This document shows positions 11,873-22,490 of a stretch of 64,000 nucleotides of DNA, one piece after another (within the stretch, counting starts at the first letter, position 1; every line of letters starts with the position of its first letter). The stretch is from Helopsaltes ochotensis (lineage: Eukaryota > Chordata > Aves > Passeriformes > Locustellidae). The stretch covers positions 5,398 through 69,397 of the forward strand of contig VXBM01000680.1 in NCBI GenBank assembly GCA_013400155.1. Reading direction: 5' to 3'. Both the position numbers and the translations under genes were made by a program. The notes beneath the pieces are model-generated. The model was not told the origin of the DNA. It saw nothing but the letters and a program-made list of their open reading frames with translations, and searched no databases.

Positions 11873-13027
11873 GTCTGCAGCAGCTCCTCAACATTAATTG
11901 TTAAAACTCCGGTTTTCCCTTGGCGAGCTCACCAGGGCTGTAGAAGGCAGGCAGCAGCAGGCAGGATCTGCTGTTCCAGAAAAAAAGATTTAAAAAACCT
12001 CTTGCTGCTGCAGCAGAGAGTTGCTTAGGAACATCAGCAGTGAGCTGCAGGGGTGAGGGCCAAGCACTGCTCACCATGTTTTGAAAACATTTCTGTTCTC
12101 AATAATCTCGCCAGTGCAATTTTCCACGCGTGCCACGGTGGAATTTTGAAATTCTCTCTTTCCAAAGGGTTTCTTTGCCTCTCACGCAGGAATTCAGCTC
12201 TATAGGCACAGCAAGCTGCAGCTGATGTGCCTGAGCAGCGCTAGACTCATGTGCAGCAGTAACAGGGGCTAAAAAAATAAATGCAAAACATGCGGAAGCC
12301 TCTTAGGTATAAAAAGCTATTTAGATATATAAGATAATGCATTAAGGGATTGAATTATAATCTCCAGTTCTCTACTATTGCTGCTGTCAGCTGGTGAGGG
12401 ATAGCTGTGATTCTTACATCCCAGAAATCACATACTTATTCCAGTAGTTTAGCCTTACCACGTTTTCCCTGAGTCATCTGCGTTTATCAACGAGAGGAAG
12501 CCTGCTGTGTTCTCACAGAGCAACTGCTCTTTCTCATGCTGGTTATCTGAGAAACTCGCTAGACATATAATAACTGATAAAAATTACTCCTTTCCTTCCC
12601 AAAAAAAAAAAAAAATCTTCTGCACAATGAGCTCTGGCAGCCAAGGATAAGGAGTAGGATCACCTGGCTTGAAATTCAGTGTTTTTCTCCCAAAAGAGCC
12701 ACTGCTGTGTGAAAGGGAAGAGCATGGAGGCACTGGGGATGAAGCTCCCCTGTGCAGGGGTGTTGTACTACAGCATCTCTTCAGCTTCAGAGATAAGAGA
12801 CACACCAGGGTACATCCACCCCTACAAAAAAAACCCAAAAAAACCCAAAAAAACCAACCAACCAAACAAAAAACAACAACAAAAAAAAACCCAAACAAAA
12901 AACCCAACAACAACAACAAAACAACACTTAGGTGTGCAGGATGGAAGCAAAAAGTCCAAAAATCTTCTGGCTGCAAATCAGACACATGTTGTGGGCAGAG
13001 AGAGAGAGGTGAGGCAGGGAACTGGCT
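11873..13027. other. Unique DNA, ending in A/C-rich low-complexity sequence
   Basis: No gene is recognised. 12601-12615 is a short A run. 12824-12926 is low-complexity A/C sequence made of CAAAA, CCAAC and CAA units just before the assembly gap. Confidence 0.5.
12824..12926. repeat. A/C-rich low-complexity tract
   Basis: About 100 bp composed almost only of A and C, with irregular AAAACCC, CCAA and CAACAA units. It lies 101 bp before the N gap. Confidence 0.85.
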
Positions 13028-13716
13028 NNNNNNNNNNNNNNNNNNNNNNNNNNNNNNNNNNNNNNNNNNNNNNNNNNNNNNNNNNNNNNNNNNNNNNNNN
13101 NNNNNNNNNNNNNNNNNNNNNNNNNNNNNNNNNNNNNNNNNNNNNNNNNNNNNNNNNNNNNNNNNNNNNNNNNNNNNNNNNNNNNNNNNNNNNNNNNNNN
13201 NNNNNNNNNNNNNNNNNNNNNNNNNNNNNNNNNNNNNNNNNNNNNNNNNNNNNNNNNNNNNNNNNNNNNNNNNNNNNNNNNNNNNNNNNNNNNNNNNNNN
13301 NNNNNNNNNNNNNNNNNNNNNNNNNNNNNNNNNNNNNNNNNNNNNNNNNNNNNNNNNNNNNNNNNNNNNNNNNNNNNNNNNNNNNNNNNNNNNNNNNNNN
13401 NNNNNNNNNNNNNNNNNNNNNNNNNNNNNNNNNNNNNNNNNNNNNNNNNNNNNNNNNNNNNNNNNNNNNNNNNNNNNNNNNNNNNNNNNNNNNNNNNNNN
13501 NNNNNNNNNNNNNNNNNNNNNNNNNNNNNNNNNNNNNNNNNNNNNNNNNNNNNNNNNNNNNNNNNNNNNNNNNNNNNNNNNNNNNNNNNNNNNNNNNNNN
13601 NNNNNNNNNNNNNNNNNNNNNNNNNNNNNNNNNNNNNNNNNNNNNNNNNNNNNNNNNNNNNNNNNNNNNNNNNNNNNNNNNNNNNNNNNNNNNNNNNNNN
13701 NNNNNNNNNNNNNNNN
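13028..13716. other. Assembly gap (689 N)
   Basis: Unresolved bases. Any open frame crossing it is an artefact of translating N. Confidence 0.99.
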
Positions 13717-13965
13717 AAATGGCCTCGAGTTGTGCCAGGGGAGGTTTGGATTGGCCATTGGGGAAAAATCTATTCTCTGAAAGGGTTGTCAAGCATTGGC
13801 ACAGGCTGGACAGTGCTGGAATCCATCCTTGGAGGGATTTAAGGAACGTGTGACTGTGACACTTGGGGACATGGGTCAGTGGTGGCCTTGGCAGTACTGG
13901 GGGAATGGTTGGATTGATGATCTTAGAGGTCTTTTCCAACCTAAATGCTCCTGTGATTCATCTGA
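13717..13965 (+). mobile_element. CR1 LINE 3' fragment, left end lost in the gap
   Basis: Contains GAGTTGTGCCAGGGGAGGTT, ATCCTTGGAGGGATTTAAGG, GATGATCTTAGAGGTCTTTT and CCAACCTAAATG near the end. It resembles the copy at 11628. The 5' part may continue inside the N gap. Confidence 0.8.
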
Positions 13966-14679
13966 CTTGCTTTAAACGTCTATTCCAGCATGGAGGACGT
14001 CTGGAAATGCCTCTTTCTCTTTGCTGCCTAAAAGGGACAGGTGACAAGCATTTGGACAGGTGAACCCCACCCAGAAGCAATGTCACATCCAATTCAGTAC
14101 CATTATCCCTACCTCACACAGAGGGAAGCTGCAGCACAGAGCTGGGATCAGAAGGAAATGCTGCAGCTCTCCAGTCATTCCTCTGGTGCTTGTGCAGGGT
14201 CTTCAGTGAAGAGGCCTCTCATTTAGACTCTCATGTGAGAGAGTATCACACATTAGCAAACACCCATCTTCTTCCATTAATAACTTATTAGTTATTAATA
14301 TTAATAATTTTAGCAGTAAGAGTTATTTTATAGGAGATTTCAAATTGTTTAAATGCATATAAAATTCAAATCTCTTGATGGGGATTTTTTGGGGGGTTTG
14401 TTTTATTCAGAGCTGGTTAAGTCAAGGCTACCTGTCATCTCTGCAACAACCTCTCTTGGAAAATTCTGCATTCTGAAGCAAAGATTGCTGCTATTTATAG
14501 TCTCTTCCAGACATTCAAGCATATGCCTTCAAATTTCTCTCTGACAATTAAAAAAATCCACAAGTGACAATGAAGTAATACAACTGATGAAAAAGCACTT
14601 TTTCCTTATAATTTTTTTAAATTTATTTGATATTGGGTACTTTCCATGTCTAGGTAAATCCTTCTGCTTGCTCACCTTG
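13966..14679. other. Unique DNA, no gene seen
   Basis: Contains an AT-rich block at 14276-14325 with nested TTATTA/TAATAA dyads and nothing else that I recognise. Confidence 0.45.
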
Positions 14680-14822
14680 CTCAACAGGTTGCCCAGAGAA
14701 GCTGTGGCTGCCCCATCCCTGGAAGTGTTCCAGGCCAGGTTGGATGGGGCTTGGAGCAACCTGGGATAGTGGAAGGTGTCCCTGCCCATGGCAGAGGAGT
14801 TGCAACAAGATGGTCTTTAAGG
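14680..14822 (+). mobile_element. CR1 LINE 3' fragment
   Basis: Contains CAGGTTGCCCAGAGAAGCTG, CCATCCCTGGAAGTGTTCCA, CTGGGATAGTGGAAGGTGTC, CCTGCCCATGGCAG and AAGATGGTCTTTAAGG. The final CCAACCC...GATTCT tail is lost. Confidence 0.85.
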
Positions 14823-15344
14823 CGTCACAATTTATGCATAGATCCAATTCAATCTTTCTCCTTCAGTTTTTCTGGAGGTTACCATCACCTGCTGAGACAC
14901 TGTGGAAAGAAATTATATTGTTGAACTTTACTGTCTGCAGAGCCAGTTCTGCATGCATGCATATAAATTACTCTCCTTTCCTTGGCAAGGTGGAATATTT
15001 AGAGCTGTAAAATAAATGTGTAAAAGGTTTTAATTTTCTTGTGAGTTACATCCTCAATTAGCTGAAGTGGTGAAAAAGAAAACAGCTTTATGATTTCAGC
15101 ACCTTGCATAAAACCCTCATCTGATAGACTAATGCAGTGCTGGCCTGAAACAGATGATTTAGAGACCCACTGAAGGAGAAAGCGAAGATTTAAAAGTTTT
15201 ACACCTGCACAGATGAATACATTATGGAGATGCTTTTAAAACACCTTCTGTTTGAAGGTATTCTGGCTTTATTGGCTTCAGAGGTCTTACAGCAGTTCCC
15301 TGTGAGCAGCCATCCCCAGCTCATAATTGCTGCCAGGTCTTTTA

Positions 15345-15502
15345 TTGTCAAGCAGTCAGTGTTCAAGAGGTGTTTGGGCAGCACTCTCAGGCCCATGGTG
15401 GAATTTTTGGGGATGCCCTGTGCAGGGCCAGGAGTTGGACTTGATGATCCTTGTGGTTTGCTTTAAACTTAAGGTATTCTATGAATCTATGAAACCATGG
15501 AA
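15345..15502 (+). mobile_element. CR1 LINE 3' fragment (older subfamily)
   Basis: Contains TTCAAGAGGTGTTTGGGCAG, CTGTGCAGGGCCAGGAGTTG, GACTTGATGATCCTTGTGG and ends GTATTCTATGAATCTATGAA. The overall arrangement matches the copy at 44640. Confidence 0.75.
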
Positions 15503-15864
15503 AAGTTTCCTGTAAAGATAAATTATTTTTAAAAAATCACCTTGCACTCAGTCACAGGGCTAACCACGCTCCTGCTGCATCTGCAGAACCCACTGACAGC
15601 AGCGGGTGCATCCCTCAGGGAGGGGAGCAGCGTTTTCCTCCCTTGCACTGGCAGTGTTAAGGTCTTTATGATGTAAAAAGCTCTACACAAGCAGACCTTT
15701 GCCTCCAAGTGATTTTCATGGTGCTCCTGCCAAGTCAGTGTAGATTCAGAGCTGGCACATGCACAAAAGCAAACAGTGAAATCACAACAGATTTGAGAGG
15801 AGAACTTCAGCCCTGAGTCACCATTTACTTCACTGACCATGGGCCCTGACTCTTTTTACTTTGA

Positions 15865-16435
15865 TGTGGGTTTCTTATCTTCTTATCTTCTTTTCTTCTG
15901 TTAGAGCCAGAATTAATTTCGGGAGAGGTAGTGTTCATGTTTGGACTCAGATGTTTATTAATTCTTATCTACAGTACAGTCTCACGAGTTGTGAGCTCTA
16001 ACTAACAAGATAGAAAATGGCTCTGTCTCTGACACTTTCCAAGGTCTTTTAAGCGTAAATTCTCCAATAACAAGATGACACCTTTATTATTTTTACTTTT
16101 AACCCAATAACTAAAGACCTGTGCTCCACAATGCTGACTTTTTCACCCAATTACAAGCTACCACCCAAACCCATGAAGAAGGCGAAAGAAGAACTTAGCC
16201 TATGCCCTAAAACCTCCATTTTTCTTTATATATATTACTATATACTAAAACACTAAATTCTAAGATTTGCACCCTGTGATATCACACACTTCTAAACTAC
16301 ACATCCATAATCCCAGTGCTATCATTCAATTTTGGAAGCCTCTTCCACAGCCTCAGGTCAAATGCAGTGCTTGCTTGAGGGTCAGTGCCTTTTAGAACAG
16401 AAAGCCTAAAGTGCTCAGCTTCCTGGATTCCAACA
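15865..16435 (-). mobile_element. Solo LTR of an endogenous retrovirus
   Basis: On the minus strand it begins TGTTGGAATCCAGGAAGCTG and ends AGAAACCCACA, giving TG...CA ends and about 571 bp. It is flanked by CTTTGA (15859-15864) and TTTTGA (16436-16441), one mismatch in a 6-bp duplication. An inner TG at 15899 is an alternative end. TATATATAAAG and AATAAA in the same orientation fit an LTR promoter and polyadenylation signal. It is unrelated to families A and B. Confidence 0.7.
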
Positions 16436-16547
16436 TTTTGACAGAAGTGTAGGCACACGTCAAATTTCTCCAGCCCCTATATTGTATAAATGACATCTTC
16501 ACCTCCAGGTGAGCCAAGGTTTGGACCAGCTGTGCCATCTTCCTTGG

Positions 16548-17264
16548 TGTTTGAGTTTGGAAAGACAGGTGTCTGCCAGGGGAAAGCCAGAGCTTCCCTT
16601 GGAATGGAGAATGTAAACCCCCTCCCTCTGAATTATTATAATTTTGAAATTAAGGGGCTTTCAGGCAAAGATATGGGAATAGAAATAACAGTTCTGTACT
16701 AGGAATAGTAAAAATGTAGTAGTACAAAAAATAGAAAACAAACTAAAAAGGAAAACCACTAACACAGTGAGAACACAACCTGACACCCTGCTGGTCAGGG
16801 TGTTGGTAGCAGCCCAATCAAGTCCTCCTGGAGTGACAGATGTGGTTCTGTTGAAGCCATGATCCTGTGGAAGGGTGTAGTTTTCCTCTGAAGGTCCAGT
16901 GATGGCAAGTCTTCCTCTGGGAATCCAGTGCAAACAGGCTGTGCTGGTGTTCTGACTCTCAGATTTTTATCCAGGTAGGAATGCTTGACTCCTCCCACTG
17001 GGTGGAGCATCTCCCAATGGGATAAGGTAATGTTTTCAGTCATGCAATGAGCCTCGATGGCCCATTAACAGGAGATTCCCCCTGGAGGGAGGATGGGTTG
17101 TGGATGATAAGGAACATTGTTTAACCTGGTTTTAACAGCTGGTCCATTAACAGAAAGACACCTGCACCCCTCCCCTCTGGAGTTATGAGATAAAGAAAAA
17201 ACACCTTCTTCAACTGGTTTCAACAGATGGGAATAGAATATATCTTGCATTGCAACCCAAGACA
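16548..17264 (-). mobile_element. Solo LTR of an endogenous retrovirus, songbird type
   Basis: On the minus strand it starts near TGTCTTGGGTTGCAATGCAA and ends CTTTCCAAACTCAAACA, about 717 bp. The 3' part, with CTTAATTTCAAAATTATAAT followed by GGAGGGAGGGGGTTTACATT, is sequence I remember from LTRs in songbird genomes (from memory, not searched). No clear target duplication is visible at these ends, so the boundaries are approximate. Confidence 0.7.
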
Positions 17265-18732
17265 CCTAGTCAGACTGTTTTTTTCTGTGACAGTCAAACC
17301 TCTGCAGGCAAGCATCCCCCATCACCCCAAAATGCCTTTCTCTCTCTCTCTCTCTTAATTCACACAAGAGAACACTTCTAATAGTACAACTGTAAAAGAT
17401 TAATTCCATGGTTACCAACTAATTTATTCCCATATGTTTGAGACTAAATATTAAATTTTCCATACCAATTTCTTAATAGCAGCAATAATACCTTCAAGAC
17501 ACCGCACAATTTCCCTGCTGAATGCAGAGCCTTCATTTTCCAAATGAAAAACACAATGAAATTAGAATGTATGGTTTCTAAGTGTCGAATATTGCTCTAT
17601 TGTTCTGCAAGAATTACTCTGAATGAGAGGGATTTTTTAAAATTATTTGCTGAAGCTCTTTTCCCTTGTTCTAAAGTAGGTCAGCATCTTTCACACTCCT
17701 CCTCCTCCTCCTGGCACACAGAAGAGGAAGATGCACAGCAGCGTTTGAAGTCCATAGGACCTGGTAAAATTTTCAGTGACAAAAATGCTTCCAACTTCAA
17801 TTCTGTCAAGTTAATCTTTTAAAATAGTCATTCAGAGAAGTTTACAGAGGTTATTAAACTGAATTAAGAGCTGTGGATCAAAATAATTTTCCCTTAAGCA
17901 GGGTGTAGCTAATCTTTAGAGTTTTTCCAGGCAGTCATGCCTTCATTATGCCTTTTTCCAACCAAAAACACTAATCCGGATTCGTCAAAGCCTGAAGTGA
18001 GATTTACATCAGTCCAGCAGCTACTCTTTGTGTTGCAAATTTTAATTTAGCTTGAGCTGGAATAATAACTGCAGGGATTTGAATTCATCCAAATCATCGT
18101 TGTACCTGTTACAGCGGCGTGAAATTTTTTTAATATCCTGAATTTGTAACAGAGCCTAAATCCTCACAGGAGGGGAAAAAAGAAAATTTGTAATCCATGA
18201 ATAAGTGAATTTGTAGTGAAGACGAGGCCCTTGGCCAGCTGAGAGCTCAGGTTTTAATTTGATCTACTAACTTATTGGAAGACAAGCAGCTGCCCCATGA
18301 CCATGGGATCTCTGTCCACAGCTGGTGGGAACAGAGGCCAGGACAAGCTCCTCCTCAGCCTTACCTGCCCATCTTCATCCCTGATGGTGACCAGCTACTG
18401 GCATGGCATTTTCTGTGGAATATCAGCAGGAGAAATGTTGGAAAACAAGCCCATATATGCAGGAAACAGCGGAGTGGGTGCTCTGGAAGGGCAGAGTTGC
18501 TGTTCTGGAAGGGCAGAATTTGCTCCAGCTTCACCAATTTGTAGCAGTTCCAGGCAATTATTTCTAACAATAGCAGTCTGCAATCACATTTTTTTTTTTG
18601 CCACCTTCAGATCAATAAAGCTGTGAGCTATTTTCCCCCTAAACATCACAAAATTTAGGGCATATTGTGAATAAATGAAGATATATGATAAAATCTAACT
18701 TAAGGGCTGCCTTCTGTCAGTGGGAAGCCACT
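17265..18732. other. Unique DNA, no gene seen
   Basis: Holds a (TC)n microsatellite of about 17 bp at 17339-17355 and otherwise nothing recognised. Confidence 0.45.
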
Positions 18733-18840
18733 GCCCCTGGTGCTGTCCCTCCAGGCCCTTGTTCACAGCCCCTCTGCAAGTCTCTTGAGGCCTCTTCCAG
18801 GGACTGAAAGGCACTAAAAGGTCTCTTTCACTTGGTTTCT
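18733..18840 (-). mobile_element. Possible internal CR1 LINE fragment
   Basis: Resembles the part of CR1 around the CTTGTAGCCCC...AGGCACTGGAAGG segment seen near 52980 (here CAGCCCCTCTGCAAGTCTC and GGGACTGAAAGGCACT). It is diverged, with no 3' tail. Confidence 0.4.
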
Positions 18841-19312
18841 CAAAGTATCTGTTTCCTAGATTAAAGATCTCATTTGGAAAAAAAAAAAGAAAAAAAGAAA
18901 AAAGAAAATTTGAGATAAAGCATTTAGATATTTTCAATTTCCTTCTATGCCTGTTTCTAAACCAAAAATAAATGCCAGTTATAAACTCACATTAATGAAG
19001 TAAAGCTTTCTCAAATATAGGGGTTTTATTACGGAAAAAGACTCCTCTGCAAATTCTTGCCATTTTTTCCTACATGCTTCTCCAAAATCCAGCCAGCCTT
19101 TTATCCCAACCTCTTCACTGCTGAAGTTTTTCTCCTAATCAAACCTTTAAGCCTTTTAAAAGTGGCTTAAAAATTAGGGTGATATGCAAAAAATTATCAG
19201 CTGACCCTTTCCCATCCCTCCTGGCCTCTCTCACTCATTGCCACAGGCACAAACTCCTGGCTGCAGAACAGCACCAGCTCAGAGCACTGCTTCCACACCA
19301 TGCTCCCAAAAC

Positions 19313-19470
19313 CCATGGAATTATTCAGGTTGGAAAAGACCTTTAAGATCATCAAGTCCAGCAGTTCTGCCAGCACTGCCAAGGCCACCACTAAACCCTG
19401 TCCCTGAGTGCCACATCCACATTTCTTTCAAATCCCTGCAGGGATTTTGACTCCATCACTTCCCTGTTCG
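19313..19470 (-). mobile_element. CR1 LINE 3' fragment
   Basis: The plus strand reads GGTTGGAAAAGACCTTTAAG, ATCATCAAGTCCAGCAGTTC, CTGCCAAGGCCACCACTAAA and CCACATCCACATTTCTTTC, the reverse of a CR1 tail. Confidence 0.8.
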
Positions 19471-20777
19471 CTGGCATCACTGTCATGGACACAGCAGAGC
19501 CACTGCTTTGTCCCACTTGAAATCCCTCCTGAGCCCCCCTGGCTCCTTTGGGGATGGGATGAACAGCAGCCTGACAGTGGTCAGGAGGGCAGAGCGCTGA
19601 GGTCATGGACAGTCACTGCTGAAGTGTTTCCAGACCATCTTAAATCTCATGGATCAGCTCGGGCCACCCCAAGCCATTTGTCCGATCTGTGAATGCCTTT
19701 TCCCGACCTCCTGGTTAAAAGCTCTCCCAGGGACAGTATAAATGTGCAGCATTTGAAACCAAATTGCCCTGAAACTCATCCCAAAGGCAACAGGGCAGCT
19801 CAGGCCCCCATCCCAGAGTCCTTATTCTGACAGCTGAGGCCTCCAGAAGTGAAGATTTTGTGCTGTACACGTTCTAAGCACAAGCTGTGCCAAATCCTCA
19901 CTATTTATAAGAAACCAGTTTTGTTAGACAGGAATAACTTTCCATTACAGTTGAAGAGATTTGACAACGATGGAAAGTTTTGAACGTTCCGAAATTGGAC
20001 AATTTGGAGTGATAACCAGAGGCAGTGTGGAATCCATCCCTGCAGTTTGCTCAGCCACGTCTGCCCCTACATCTCAAAGAGGGGCATTTTAGAGACAGAT
20101 AAAACTTGTTGGAAATGTGTCTCCTGGTACTTAGTTTATTTTGGTCCTCTTTTCTCTGGGCAACTTTATTACTCATAGTGCAATTTCCTTGCTTGCACTT
20201 GAAGCAAACCTTCTCCTGCATGGTGATTAATCTTGCCTTCTGAAACAAATTTATTCTGTTTTTAGCCATTACTTCATCTCTTTCAGGAAGGCCTTCACAC
20301 CGAGATGCTGATTGCTGAATTGTTCCAGTTTTACATCCCTGTAATCCATCCAGGTACCCTGACAGCAGGCTCTATTTCTTACAGCAATCATGATAAATGG
20401 CATTCAATAGGCCACATTTATCTTCCAGGAAAGCCCAACAGCTCCATAACCAGGTTCTTGCCTGATGTGGCACAGGGGGAAAAAAATTAACATTCAAGAC
20501 GGTTCAAGAGCTTCTAACCTCTCAAGACCTGAGAAGAATGAATTTGTGCTCTGAGCATATTTTACATTTCCTTCTGCCTTCAGATCCCAGGCCACGTGAT
20601 CACCTCAGAGGGGACAAGGAGCATCTGTCTCTCACCACCTGCCACTGAAGCACAAGGTACAGCCATGTCCTTAATGTGCCACCAGACTTGTCACTGAGGG
20701 AGATTTTCCCAACATTGCCCTACAACACCAACACTGCTGACAGCGAGGTTTGTGTGACAGGTAGAGACTGCAGCTCT

Positions 20778-20810
<33 letters not shown>

Positions 20811-22407
20811 GAGCAGGGTTGCCAGAAATAAGATGTGGTAGAAAGGCTCCAAGAGGAAAAACCCTAGACATCTACACATACGTGCTTGCCAAAACGTCTT
20901 GGGAGTCCCACAGAGGAACCAGATGGCCCCATATGCGAGAGTAAAACCAAAAAGACAAGGAGGAAATGCACTAATAACCACGGCAGCCACCTCATCTAGA
21001 GACACATGGCCTTCACATGGCCCTCCCCCACCAAACACTTGCTGTGACTCTTCCCTTTGGATTTTCTGTCTTTTACATTTCCCCAGAAAACAGGAAAAGA
21101 CAGTCCATGGCCACTGCAGCCATAGGGATAACATCATGGGGATAACTATGTTTTCTTAGGCAGATCTTTAAACAACAACAACAATTAAAATAGTAAGTTA
21201 AAATAAGACCCATTTTCCCTGTTAATCCTTGGCTCCAAATATCCCCACATGAGAAAACACGTACCATGCAAGGAGATGGTCATTTCAAAAAACACAGTGC
21301 ATGTAATACTTCTAGCAGTTAAAAAAAAATATTTTCTGACCTTGGAGACTATGCTGGCATTCCAAACTTTCAAAACACAAAAGTTTTAAAAAATATTAGT
21401 AATAAACCTTACACGCTTTATTTTCTCTTCCAAGCCTGCACACTGCAGTTGAGTCGCACTTTGGGGCTTTCCCATGGATGTGTTTAAATGCAGCCATCTG
21501 TGTTTCACAGTTATCACAGGGGGGTCTAAGTACAAATATCCTCAATTCCTAACTGGAGATGGAGTAGTGATTGCGTGAGGGAATATCAGCTGGCACTGCT
21601 GATCATTTCTGCGAGAAACAGGCTCGTGGAAACAAAGAACCAGCAGGACAGCCTCACCCCTTTTCAATTATCTAAAAAAGTCTAATAAAAAGCGCTGCAA
21701 CTTTCCTCTGGAGACAATCAGCTTGATGGGAGATGGCCCCTTTCTCTCCATCATATTTACAGCTGCTGCCACCTTGCCAGGCTGCTCCTGGAGACCTTCC
21801 CCATTCCAAATCAGCATCGATTTATGGCTCAGCAAGGGACCAGCAGCAAAGGTGGGGCCATCCTTCACCTGCAGCATGCCGAGAAATTGCCTTGGAGATT
21901 GAACTGTGCCAAGAACAGCCAGGTGTTAAATGATCTGTGTGCTGGGCACCTGCTCAGGTCCTGAACCCGGGAGAGGTGAGCGTCTCCCCATCCCTCCTCC
22001 TGATGTTTGCAAGGGGTGGGGGAATTCAGAGCCTTGTGGACTGGAGCAATGCTCTTCTGTGGTTTGAATGTGCAAAGTGTCTCCAGTTCACCCCCAAAAC
22101 AGATGGATCCACGTCCCCATTGCCCTGCAGGAAAAATACCATTATCTGGATGAACACAGTTATCCCTGGAATGGCAGAAGACCTATTTTACCTGACTTTA
22201 TGGGGGAAAAAAAAAAGTCATCTGTTCATTGCATGACAGCCAATTGAATAATTAACAATTAAGCTTTGCTGGGAAGAGGAGGAGCCCCTCTTTTTCTGAG
22301 TATCCTTTCGAGCCTTAAAAAAGGACTCAGGCCTCAGTGAATTTGGTAGTTGCACTTCTGTACCTGAATGAAATTCAGGCAGCTCTGGGCCAAGGAAACA
22401 AATGGAT
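19471..22407. other. Unique DNA, no gene seen
   Basis: Contains a T12-C-T19 tract at 20779-20810. Open frames across it on the minus strand are mainly poly-Lys translations and are not genes. Confidence 0.5.
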
Positions 22408-22490
22408 TTAGAGTCACAGAACTGCTGAGCCTGGAAAAGACCTCGAAGATCATCGAATGCAACCATTAACCCAGCACTATAATACCAAAG
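22408..22490 (-). mobile_element. CR1 LINE 3' end, short
   Basis: The plus strand reads GAGTCACAGAACTGCTGAGC, CTGGAAAAGACCTCGAAGAT and CATCGAATGCAACCATTAAC, a CR1 tail in reverse. Confidence 0.7.

Noticed and set aside
12584..13939. Very long open frames on both strands (up to 451 codons)
   Set aside because: They cross the 689-base N gap; the length comes from untranslated N, and the visible flanks are CR1 and low-complexity DNA.
17339..17355. (TC)n run as a polypyrimidine tract of a splice acceptor
   Set aside because: No AG followed by a recognisable coding exon is found downstream.
20691..21137. 148-codon minus-strand frame
   Set aside because: It contains a long poly-Lys run from a homopolymer tract and no recognisable domain.
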